Below, one piece after another: positions 14,013 to 20,490 of a stretch of DNA of 20,490 nt; the stretch's first letter is position 1; the number at the start of each line of letters is the position of its first letter. The position numbers were made by a program, and so were the translations under genes. Under the pieces are notes generated by a model. It did not search any database and was not told the DNA's origin. It was given only the letters and a program-made list of their open reading frames with translations. The DNA is from Pseudomonadota bacterium (GTDB taxonomy: Bacteria; Myxococcota; Myxococcia; Myxococcales; Anaeromyxobacteraceae), in the NCBI GenBank assembly GCA_023428085.1, contig JAEYZK010000261.1, positions 1-20,490 on the forward strand, given 5' to 3'.

Positions 14013-14813
14013 GTGGAGGGAGTGAAGCCCTACTTCGACCGGAAGGCCCCCTGGCTCGTCGCCCACCGCGGCGGGAGCCTGCTCGCGCCCGAGAACACGT
14101 TCGCCGCCTTCGATCGCGCCCAGGCGCTCGGGGCGGACGCCATCGAGACCGACGTGCGGCTCACCCGGGACGGCGTCGTCGTCGTCTTCCACGACGACGA
14201 CACGGCGCGCTTGCTCGGCGTGCCGGGCACGATCGAGGGGCGGACGCTCGACGAGCTCCGCCGCCTCGACGCGGGCGGCCACTTCACGCCGGACGGCGGA
14301 GCGACGTTCCCGTTTCGCGGCCAGGGGCTCACCATCCCGACGCTCGCGGAGGTCTTCGCCCGCTACCCGGGGATGCGGTTCAACATCGACGCGAAGCTCG
14401 ACGACGCGGCGCTCGCGCGCGCGCTGGTCGAGGCGGTGGCCGCCGCCGGCGCGGAGGATCGCGTCTGCCTCGGCTCGTTCTTCGACGCCCAGGCAGATCG
14501 GCTGGGCGTGCTCGGGCCGCGCTGCGCCCGCTACCTTCCGCAGGACGCCGCCACCTGCCACGTGCTCGCCGCCCGCGCCGGCGCCCAGGGCGAGGGCTGC
14601 CCGGGCGGCTACGACCTCGCCGACCTCCCCCTCCGGCTCGGCGACACCGTCGTCGTGAACGCCGCGGTCCTCGCCCACTTCCATCGCCTCGGCGTCCCGG
14701 TCCACGTGTGGACCGTCGACGACGAGGCCGAGATGCGCGAGCTCCTCGCGCTCGGCGTGGACGGGATCGTCACGGACCGCCCGGACGTCCTGAGGCGCGC
14801 GCTGGGGCGGTGA
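14013..14813 (+). CDS. ugpQ: Glycerophosphodiester phosphodiesterase
   Basis: The protein is 266 residues from GTG 14013. It hydrolyses glycerophosphodiesters to sn-glycerol 3-phosphate and an alcohol. The GDPD core is clear: AHRGG with catalytic H18/R19, APENT, IETDVRLTRDG with metal-ligand E45 and D47, VVFHDD with catalytic H60, NIDAK near 125, then VHVWTVDDEAEM and GVDGIVTDRPD closing the TIM barrel. There is no signal peptide, so it is a cytosolic UgpQ-type rather than a periplasmic GlpQ-type enzyme. A second GTG (14022) lies too close to the GGAGGG tract to be the better start. It is divergent from the HAD-ATPase gene with a 77-bp gap and lies 80 bp upstream of phosphoenolpyruvate carboxylase on the same strand. 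All expected residues are present. The symbol is by analogy. Confidence 0.9.
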   Translation: MEGVKPYFDRKAPWLVAHRGGSLLAPENTFAAFDRAQALGADAIETDVRLTRDGVVVVFHDDDTARLLGVPGTIEGRTLDELRRLDAGGHFTPDGGATFPFRGQGLTIPTLAEVFARYPGMRFNIDAKLDDAALARALVEAVAAAGAEDRVCLGSFFDAQADRLGVLGPRCARYLPQDAATCHVLAARAGAQGEGCPGGYDLADLPLRLGDTVVVNAAVLAHFHRLGVPVHVWTVDDEAEMRELLALGVDGIVTDRPDVLRRALGR

Positions 14814-14858
14814 GGACGGATCCCCGCTCCCCGATCGGGAACCAACGGACACGTTCAT

Positions 14859-14887
14859 TTGACTCGGACGGGTGCGCCGCACAAAAC
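14859..14887 (+). promoter_or_regulatory. Possible promoter of the PEP carboxylase gene
   Basis: TTGACT (14859-14864) is a good -35 match. With a 17-bp spacer, the -10 position reads CAAAAC (14882-14887), a poor match in the only A-rich patch of the area. It ends 6 bp before the ATG, so the transcript would be leaderless. CCCGATCGGG (14830-14839), a perfect 10-bp palindrome, lies just upstream and could be an operator. Confidence 0.25.
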
Positions 14888-14893
14888 CACGAC

Positions 14894-17596
14894 ATGCCCG
14901 ACGCCGAAAGTTCACTCGTGGAGGAGATCCGCCGGCTCGGCCGTCTCCTGGGCGAGACGCTCGCGGAGCTCCGTGGCCCCGGCGCGCTCGAGCGCGTCGA
15001 GCAGACGCGCCAGGCCGCGGTGGCGCTCCGGCAGGGGAAGCTCCCCGGCGGCCGCGACGCCTTCGCCGCCGCGATCGGCGCCCTCGAGCTCGGCGACCTG
15101 ACGCTCCTCGCCGAGGGGTTCACCGACTTCTTCCACCTGATCAACGCCGCCGAGGAGCAGCACCGCTCGCGCGCGCTCCGCGCCCGCGACGGCGCCGGCG
15201 CGCCGGTGGACGCCTCGCTCGCGGCGGCGTGCGCCGAGCTCAAGGCGTCGGGCGCGGGCCCGGCGGAGGTGCAGGCCCTGCTCGACCGCGCCCTGGTGAT
15301 GCCGGTCCTGACCGCGCACCCCACCGAGGCGCGCCGCCGGACCGTGCTCGATCACCTCGACCGCGTCTCGCGGCTGCTCGCCGCGCTCGACGACCCGCGC
15401 GCCGGCGTGCGCGAGAAGGCGGCGCTCGAGGAGCGGCTGCGCGAGGCGGTGACCGGGCTCGTCGCCACGCGCAAGTCGCGCACCGTCCGGCCCACCGCGC
15501 TCGACGAGGTGCGGGCCGGCCTCGTGGTCTTCGAGCGGACCCTCCTCGACGCCGTCCCCGAGGTCTACGGCGCCCTCGCGCGCGGCCTCGCGGAGCAGTG
15601 GCCGGAGGCCGACTTCCGCATCCCGCCCTTCCTCCGGTTCGGCACCTGGATCGGCGGCGATCGCGACGGGAACCCGTTCGTCACGGCCGAGGTGACCCGC
15701 TCCGCCCTGGAGCGGCAGCGGGCGGTGGTGCTCGCGCGCTACGCCGCCGACCTGCGCCGCCTCCAGGCCGAGCTGTCCGCCTCGTCGGCCGGCCTCCCGG
15801 CGCCGGCGCGCGAGCGGCTGGAGGCGTCCCTCGCGCAGGACCGCGAGCGGTTCCCGGAGCTCCCCGCCTCCTCGCGCTCGCTCCGCGAGGACGAGCGCTG
15901 GCGCGAGAAGGTCCGCTACATGGCGGCGCGGCTGGAGGCGGCGCGCGTGCGCGGCGAGGGCGGCTACCCGGACGCGGAGAGCTACCTCGCCGACCTCGAG
16001 CTGCTCCAGCAGACGCTGATCGCGGCCGGGCTCGGCCGGCTCGCCCGCGGGACGCTCGAGGACGCGCGGCGGCGGGCGGAGGTGTTCGGGTTCCACCTCG
16101 CGTCGATGGACCTCCGCCAGCACTCCGACGTGCACGCGCGCGTGGTGGACGAGGTGCTGGCGCGGGGCGGCACGCCGGGGTACCGCGGGCGGAGCGAGGC
16201 GGACCGGTGCGCGCTGCTCGGCGAGCTCCTCGCGCGGACCGCGCTGCCGGTGCCCGACCGGCGCGCGCTCTCGCCCGAGGCGCGCGAGGCGCTCGAGACC
16301 CTGGAGGTCGTCGGCCGGGCCCGGCGCGAGAACGGCCCGGCGGCGTGCGAGCGCTACATCACCTCGTTCACGCGGAGCCTCTCGGACCTCCTCGAGGTCG
16401 CGTTCCTGGCCCGCACCGCGCGGCTCGCGCCGGACGAGCTCCGGCCGGTGCCGCTCCTCGAGCAGCTCGAGGACCTCGAGAACGCGGGCGCGCTCGCGCA
16501 GGCGATGCTCTCGGTCCCGCCGCTCCGGGCCGCCCTCCGCGGCGAGCTCGAGGTGATGGTCGGCTACTCCGACTCCGGCAAGCAGGTGGGCTACCTCCCG
16601 AGCCGGGTGGCGCTGCACAAGGCGCAGCTCGTGCTCGCCCAGATCGCCGAGGCCGAGGGGATGACGCTCACGATCTTCCACGGCCGCGGCGGCTCCGTCG
16701 GCCGCGGCGGCGGGCCCGCCAACCGCGCGATCCGCGCGCAGCCGCGCGCCGCTCTCCGCGGTCGGTTCCGCGTGACCGAGCAGGGCGAGACCGTCGCCGC
16801 GCGCTACGGCTGGCGGGCGATCGCGCTCCGCGATCTCGAGCAGATGGTGAACGGCGTCCTCTGCAGCTCGATCGGCCCGGCGGAGCGGGCCGCCGACGCC
16901 GCCGCGGGCGAGCGCGAGGTGGTGCTCGACCGCGTGGCGGGCGCGGCGTTCGAGGTCTACCGGCGGCTCACCGCCGATCCGGACCGCCTCGCGCGGTACG
17001 CGCTGCGCGCGACGCCGATGGAGGAGGTCCCCGAGCTCCGGTTCGCCTCGCGCCCGGCGAGCCGCACCGGGAAGGTGTCGCTCGAGTCGCTCCGCGCGAT
17101 CCCGTGGGTGTTCTCCTGGAACCAGAGCCGGCACGGGATCCCCGGCTGGTTCGGCCTCGGCACCGCGCTCGCGGCCCTGCTCGAGGAGATCGGCGTGGAG
17201 CGCGCGCGCGCCCTCTACCGCGAGTGGCCGTTCCTGCGCGGGGTCGTGGACGACGCCCGGATCGCGCTCACGCAGGCCGACATGGACGTCGCCGCCCAGT
17301 ACGCGCGCCTGGCCGAGCCCGCGGACCAGGCCATCATGGCGCAGATCCGCGAGGAGCACGCCCGCACGCTGGAGGCCCTCCGCGCGGTCTCGGGGGAGCC
17401 GAGCCTCATGGGCGCGTGGCCCGCCGTCGAGCGGGCCGCCCACCGCCGGAACCCCTACGTGGACGTGCTCTCGCACGTGCAGGTCGAGCTCCTCCGGCGC
17501 CTGCGGGCCGCCGAGGGGCCCGAGCGCGAGCGGGTGCGCGACGCGCTCTTGCTCACGGTGAACGGGATCGCGGCGGGGCTGCAGACGGTGGGGTAG
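14894..17596 (+). CDS. ppc: Phosphoenolpyruvate carboxylase
   Basis: The protein is 900 residues, within the usual bacterial range of about 880-940. It carboxylates phosphoenolpyruvate with bicarbonate to oxaloacetate, refilling the TCA cycle. Family signatures are intact: VLTAHPTEARRRT with catalytic H142, GGDRDGNPFVTAEVT at about 254-268, GYSDSGKQVGYL near 557-568, and the mobile loop FHGRGGSVGRGGGPANRAI at about 595-613. The late PEP/allosteric region around RAIPWVFSWNQSR and the C-terminal NGIAAGLQTVG that ends the active site are also present. ATG 14894 is the start because MPDAESSLVEEIRRLGRLLGETL aligns with the expected N-terminus; the frame is open further upstream but has no better start. 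No Shine-Dalgarno is visible. It is monocistronic or follows GDPD by 80 bp. A G-rich hairpin-forming spacer follows it. Confidence 0.97.
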   Translation: MPDAESSLVEEIRRLGRLLGETLAELRGPGALERVEQTRQAAVALRQGKLPGGRDAFAAAIGALELGDLTLLAEGFTDFFHLINAAEEQHRSRALRARDGAGAPVDASLAAACAELKASGAGPAEVQALLDRALVMPVLTAHPTEARRRTVLDHLDRVSRLLAALDDPRAGVREKAALEERLREAVTGLVATRKSRTVRPTALDEVRAGLVVFERTLLDAVPEVYGALARGLAEQWPEADFRIPPFLRFGTWIGGDRDGNPFVTAEVTRSALERQRAVVLARYAADLRRLQAELSASSAGLPAPARERLEASLAQDRERFPELPASSRSLREDERWREKVRYMAARLEAARVRGEGGYPDAESYLADLELLQQTLIAAGLGRLARGTLEDARRRAEVFGFHLASMDLRQHSDVHARVVDEVLARGGTPGYRGRSEADRCALLGELLARTALPVPDRRALSPEAREALETLEVVGRARRENGPAACERYITSFTRSLSDLLEVAFLARTARLAPDELRPVPLLEQLEDLENAGALAQAMLSVPPLRAALRGELEVMVGYSDSGKQVGYLPSRVALHKAQLVLAQIAEAEGMTLTIFHGRGGSVGRGGGPANRAIRAQPRAALRGRFRVTEQGETVAARYGWRAIALRDLEQMVNGVLCSSIGPAERAADAAAGEREVVLDRVAGAAFEVYRRLTADPDRLARYALRATPMEEVPELRFASRPASRTGKVSLESLRAIPWVFSWNQSRHGIPGWFGLGTALAALLEEIGVERARALYREWPFLRGVVDDARIALTQADMDVAAQYARLAEPADQAIMAQIREEHARTLEALRAVSGEPSLMGAWPAVERAAHRRNPYVDVLSHVQVELLRRLRAAEGPERERVRDALLLTVNGIAAGLQTVG

Positions 17597-17716
17597 CGCC
17601 TCAGTGCAGGGTGGGGGACCCGGCGCAGCCGGGGGAGGGGCGCAGGGCCCCGCGCAGCAGGGGTGGGGCCCCGACGGCTTCGCCGGCGGGGCGGGGCGGC
17701 ACGCCCCGTGTGATCC
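17597..17716. other. G-rich spacer with hairpins after ppc
   Basis: A 120-bp non-coding stretch is dominated by G-runs on the plus strand (GGGTGGGGG, GGGGGAGGGG, GGGGTGGGG, GGGGCGGGG). Short stems are present: CCCGGC-GCA-GCCGGG just after the ppc stop, and CGGCTTCGCCG further on. It could form a terminator-like structure or a G-quadruplex in the ppc transcript. No U-tract follows. No gene is seen. Confidence 0.5.
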
Positions 17717-17782
17717 TACTAAACGGCGGTCGTGATTCGCGAACACCGAAGGTGATCGCGAATCACGAACTGCCGTCTAGTA
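17717..17782. promoter_or_regulatory. 66-bp near-perfect palindrome abutting the AraC-family start codon
   Basis: Arms of 31 and 32 bases run from TACTAAACGGC to GCCGTCTAGTA around a 3-base GAA centre. They contain a perfect CGTGATTCGCGA/TCGCGAATCACG block, three mismatches and one bulge. It ends 2 bp before ATG 17785, so it covers the place where a ribosome binding site or operator should be. It may be an autoregulatory operator, a start-blocking RNA hairpin, or a small inverted-repeat mobile remnant. Confidence 0.7.
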
Positions 17783-17784
17783 CG

Positions 17785-18750
17785 ATGCCCTCGATGCCCG
17801 ACCGTCCCATCCCCCCGCGCGACGAGTACCTCGCCCGCATCCACCGGGTGCAGGACCACATCGAGCGCCACCTCGGCGAGGAGCTGCGGCTCGAGGAGCT
17901 GGCGCGGGTCGCGTGCTTCTCCCCGTTCCACTTCCACCGCGTGTACGCGGCGATGACCGGGGAGACGATCCGCGAGTTCGTGGCCCGCCTCCGGCTGGAG
18001 CGGGCGGCGAGCGCGCTCCTCCGCCACCCCGACCGGAGCGTCACCGCGATCGCGCTCGACGCCGGGTTCGGCGGCTCGGCGGCGTTCGCCCGCGCCTTCC
18101 GGGCGGCGTACGGGGTGACCGCGACGGAGTTCCGCAAGATCGGCAAACCGCTCCGCAAGCGCGGTGAAGAGGGCCTCGAGGGCGCCGGGTACGTTGCCCC
18201 CGTCGGCGCGGCGCCGGATGGACCGGACGCCGCCGACCAGCGGAGGGTGGACATGAACGGCAAGGCGAGGAAGCAGGCGGACGAGGTCCGGGTCGCGGAG
18301 CTCCCGGCGTTCACGGTGGCGTACGTGCGGCACGTGGGGCCGTACGCGGGGGACGCGGGGCTCTTCGCGCGCCTCTTCGGCCGGCTGGGCCAGTGGGCGG
18401 GCCCGCGCGGCCTCATCGGCAAGGACACGCGCTGGCTCGCGATGTACCACGACGACCCGGAGATCACCGCGCCCGAGAAGCTGCGCGTGAGCGCGTGCCT
18501 CTCCGTGCCGGCGGGCACCCAGGGCGAGCGCGACGTGAGCGTGATGGAGATCCCGGCGGGGAAGAGCGCGGTGGCGCGGTTCACGCTCGACAGGAGCGAG
18601 TACGCCGCGGCGTGGAACTGGCTCATGGGCGCGTGGCTGCCCGCGAGCGGCTACCAGCCGGACGACAGGCCCTGCTACGAGGTCTACCTCTCGCAGCCGG
18701 AGGATCCCGTCCAGCGCGTGGACATCGTCCAGCCGCTGAAGGTGCTGTAG
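17785..18750 (+). CDS. AraC-family regulator with C-terminal GyrI-like ligand domain
   Basis: The protein is 321 residues from ATG 17785; a second ATG three codons later (17794) is possible. Residues about 13-118 are the AraC double helix-turn-helix, including LEELARVACFSPFHFHRVYAAMTGETIREFVARLRLERA and the second helix pair SVTAIALDAGFGGSAAFARAF with YGVTATEFRK. A 40-residue linker follows. Residues about 158-321 form a GyrI-like small-molecule-binding domain (VRVAELPAFTVAYVRHVGPY, then FTLDRSEYAAAWNWLMGAWLP, DRPCYEVYLS, DIVQPLK). The layout, with DNA-binding first and GyrI second, matches Rob-like regulators that respond to hydrophobic compounds. Its targets are unknown; no efflux pump is adjacent. 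The long palindrome immediately upstream suggests autoregulation or translational control. Its stop is 10 bp from the stop of the convergent membrane gene, so no separate terminator fits between them. Confidence 0.92.
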   Translation: MPSMPDRPIPPRDEYLARIHRVQDHIERHLGEELRLEELARVACFSPFHFHRVYAAMTGETIREFVARLRLERAASALLRHPDRSVTAIALDAGFGGSAAFARAFRAAYGVTATEFRKIGKPLRKRGEEGLEGAGYVAPVGAAPDGPDAADQRRVDMNGKARKQADEVRVAELPAFTVAYVRHVGPYAGDAGLFARLFGRLGQWAGPRGLIGKDTRWLAMYHDDPEITAPEKLRVSACLSVPAGTQGERDVSVMEIPAGKSAVARFTLDRSEYAAAWNWLMGAWLPASGYQPDDRPCYEVYLSQPEDPVQRVDIVQPLKVL

Positions 18751-18760
18751 CCCCGCCCGC

Positions 18761-20197
18761 TCACGGTCCCGCTGCGCTGCCAGCCCCGCTCGCCCGGCAC
18801 CGTGCCTCGGCCTCCTCCGGCAGGAGCGCGCCCTCCCGGAGGAGCCGCAGGTGTACGCGCGGCTGCGGGTCCGCGGGATCGAGCGCCGCCGCCCGCTCGA
18901 ACGCGACCGCGGCCTCGCCCGGGCGGCAGGCGAGCGCGAGCGCGTAGCCGAGGTTCCCGTGGGCGCGGGCGTTGTGCGGCGCCTTCGCGGCGGCGTCCGA
19001 CCAGAAGGTCACCTCGTCGCGATAGATCCGGCTCCGCGCCGCGGTCGAGAGGCCGAGCGCCAGGAGGGGCGCGGCGCGGAGCGCGACGCGGAGCGCCCCC
19101 GCGAGCGCCGCCGGCGCCCCCCGCGGTATCCCCAGGCGCGCGAGCGCGAGGCCGGCGAGCCAGGCCGGTCCGAGCAGCGCGACGTAGAGCTGCCGCTCGC
19201 TCGCGAGCTCCGCGCGCGGGAGCCACCAGCCCTGCGGCGCGAGCCAGAGCAGGAACCAGGCCGCCGCGAACGCCGGCGCGGGCCGGCGCCGCAGGAGGAG
19301 GAGCGCGGCCGCCGCGGCGCCGAGGACGGCGAGCGCGGCGAGGGCGGCGCCGGGGGTCCACGCGTCCGGCGGCGGGAGCGCGGGATCGGCCGAGAGGCCG
19401 CGGACCGGGACGAGCTGGCCCGCCAGCCAGACCACCGCGCGGGCGTGCGAGAGGAGCTGGAGGTCGAGCGGCCGGAGCGCCAGGCTGCGCGCCAGCAGGG
19501 TGCGGTAGACCGGGGACGCGAGGAGGACGCCGGTGGCGGCGAGCGCCACGGCGAGGTGGACGGAGAGCGCGCGGAGCGCCCCGCGCCAGGAGAACGGCCG
19601 CCGGTGGTCGATCGCCTCGACGAGGAGCAGGGCCGCGGGCAGCACCACGGGGCCCTCCTTCACGCCGAGCGCGAGCACCAGGAGGAGCGGCGAGGCGAGG
19701 TGGACGAGCCGGGGCCTCCCGCGGTCGCGCCCCTCGACGAACGCGAGGGCGCTCGCGAGGGCGAGCAGTCCGGCGAGCGATGACGAGCGGCCGGAGAGGT
19801 AGGTGACGGACTCGGTCTGCACGGGATGGAGCGCGAAGACGAGCGCCCCGACGAGCGCAGGCCCGCGCGCGTCGGGGAGGGCGAGGCGGTCCCCGAGCCG
19901 GCGGAGCAGCCCGAACGCCACGGCGGCCGCCGCGGCGTGGATCGCCAGGTTCACCGCGTGGAACCCCGCGAGGCCGAGTCCGCTCTCGTTGTCGAGGGCG
20001 TAGGTGAGCTTGAGGAGCGGCCGGATGCCCGGCATGGAGCGCCACCAGGCGGTGACCGACTGCACGCGGGGGTCCCCGACGATCACCCGGAAGTCGTCGA
20101 ACTGGAACCCGCCCTGGAAGCTCGTGCCCCAGGCGGCGGCCACGGCGAGGAGGAGGACCGGGAGCGCCCATCGGTGCGCGCGCGGTCCGTCAGCCAC
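18761..20197 (-). CDS. Polytopic TMTC/GT-C-like membrane protein with C-terminal TPR
   Basis: The protein is 478 residues from GTG 20197. About ten hydrophobic segments are visible through residue 400. The first luminal/periplasmic loop carries the acidic pair D34-D35 (FQFDDFRVIVGDPRV), and HPVQTESVTYLSGRSS follows at about 124-139, both hallmarks of the TMTC-type branch of the GT-C glycosyltransferase superfamily (O-mannosyltransferase relatives). The C-terminal 75 residues contain a TPR unit (ARAHGNLGYALALACRPGEAAVAFERAAALDP). The family suggests transfer of a sugar from a lipid-phosphate donor to a protein or envelope glycan; the actual substrate is unknown. Its start overlaps the stop of the upstream D-Ala-D-Ala carboxypeptidase gene by 8 bp, so the two are co-transcribed and probably translationally coupled. 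It is convergent with the AraC gene. Confidence 0.82.
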   Translation of the reverse strand: MADGPRAHRWALPVLLLAVAAAWGTSFQGGFQFDDFRVIVGDPRVQSVTAWWRSMPGIRPLLKLTYALDNESGLGLAGFHAVNLAIHAAAAAVAFGLLRRLGDRLALPDARGPALVGALVFALHPVQTESVTYLSGRSSSLAGLLALASALAFVEGRDRGRPRLVHLASPLLLVLALGVKEGPVVLPAALLLVEAIDHRRPFSWRGALRALSVHLAVALAATGVLLASPVYRTLLARSLALRPLDLQLLSHARAVVWLAGQLVPVRGLSADPALPPPDAWTPGAALAALAVLGAAAAALLLLRRRPAPAFAAAWFLLWLAPQGWWLPRAELASERQLYVALLGPAWLAGLALARLGIPRGAPAALAGALRVALRAAPLLALGLSTAARSRIYRDEVTFWSDAAAKAPHNARAHGNLGYALALACRPGEAAVAFERAAALDPADPQPRVHLRLLREGALLPEEAEARCRASGAGSAAGP

Positions 20198-20490
20198 GCT
20201 TCCCCGCCTCCGCGAACGCCTCCTCGACGAGCGCCGCCGCCGTCCACCAGCGATCGTGCGCGTCGAGGAGGACCAGGAGCACCTCGACGCCGGCGCGCTC
20301 GGCGAGGACGACCACGCACCGCCCCGCGCGCGCCGTGTACCCGCTCTTCACGCCGCGCACGCCCTCCACGCGCCCGAGGAGCACGTTGCTCGTGCGGTAG
20401 GCGATCGTGCGCCCGGCCCGCGTCGTGGCCGCGCCGCCCCCGCGCGCCACGAGGGCGCGGAACGCCGGCACCGCGAGCGCGGCCCGGGTG
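20190..20490 (-). CDS. D-alanyl-D-alanine carboxypeptidase, C-terminal part (partial)
   Basis: About 99 residues are present before the stop at 20190; the gene continues past the right edge. The visible part runs PAFRALVARGG, then TIAYRTSNVLLGRVEGVRGVKSGYTARAGRCVVVLAERAG and ends DAHDRWWTAAALVEEAFAEAG. GVKSGYT is the K(T/S)G box of the PBP5/DacA serine peptidase family with the usual following Gly-Tyr-Thr; SxxK and SxN lie outside the window. These enzymes trim the terminal D-Ala from peptidoglycan stem peptides in the periplasm. There is no visible C-terminal amphipathic anchor beyond the last helix. It overlaps the TMTC-like gene by 8 bp. The activity call is by family and cannot be fully checked because the catalytic serine is not in view. 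Confidence 0.85.
   Translation of the reverse strand, partial: TRAALAVPAFRALVARGGGAATTRAGRTIAYRTSNVLLGRVEGVRGVKSGYTARAGRCVVVLAERAGVEVLLVLLDAHDRWWTAAALVEEAFAEAGKRG

Noticed and set aside
14912..17746. Minus-strand 944-codon open frame
   Set aside because: It is antisense to ppc, whose catalytic motifs are unambiguous. The product is low-complexity and Arg/Glu/Leu-rich.

Overview
The window is very GC-rich (by eye above 70% outside the first 1.3 kb). Coding genes end their codons almost always in G or C, and several neighbours overlap by a few bases. Cysteine-rich/FG-GAP lipoproteins, a HAD-P-loop ATPase fusion and the overall base composition suggest a soil or sediment member of Myxococcota, most likely Anaeromyxobacter or a relative. 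That assignment is inference from composition and gene content; no marker gene is present.

Positions 1-2300 are a scrambled, accessory stretch. It holds the C-terminal tail of an unidentified protein followed by a small four-helix membrane protein, then a second truncated tail followed by a two-helix membrane protein with a CxxC pair. After these come a frameshifted internal piece of a right-handed beta-helix protein and a frameshifted N-terminal piece of a phytoene dehydrogenase/retinol saturase-like oxidoreductase on the minus strand. Three copies of one 15-17 bp motif (GGATGTCCTATCCGC core) sit exactly at the breakpoints. The first 1.3 kb is visibly less GC-rich than the rest. The two tail plus membrane-protein pairs look like displaced polymorphic-toxin tails with immunity genes, but this is inferred from layout only.

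Positions 2405-8480 (minus strand) hold exported and surface proteins: a secreted SPOR-like protein, a 955-residue lipoprotein with five Cys-rich repeats and about 13 FG-GAP/VCBS repeats, and a 443-residue secreted FG-GAP protein. A GNAT acetyltransferase broken by one frameshift follows. Positions 8480-12501 hold a divergent glycosidase pair: a GH2 beta-mannosidase (minus, its stop overlapping the GNAT start) and a GH1 beta-glucosidase (plus). Both look cytoplasmic and would act on imported beta-linked oligosaccharides.

Positions 12529-20490 hold a HAD phosphatase-HerA/VirB4-like ATPase fusion (minus), a glycerophosphodiester phosphodiesterase (plus), phosphoenolpyruvate carboxylase (plus), an AraC regulator with a C-terminal GyrI-like domain (plus) preceded by a 66-bp near-perfect palindrome, a TMTC/GT-C-like polytopic protein with a C-terminal TPR (minus), and the C-terminal end of a D-alanyl-D-alanine carboxypeptidase (minus) that runs out of the window. 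No tRNA, rRNA, CRISPR array or intact transposase was seen. The most unusual points are the breakpoint repeat, the palindrome at the AraC start, the HAD-ATPase fusion, and a dispersed palindromic repeat that supplies the stop codon of that fusion gene.
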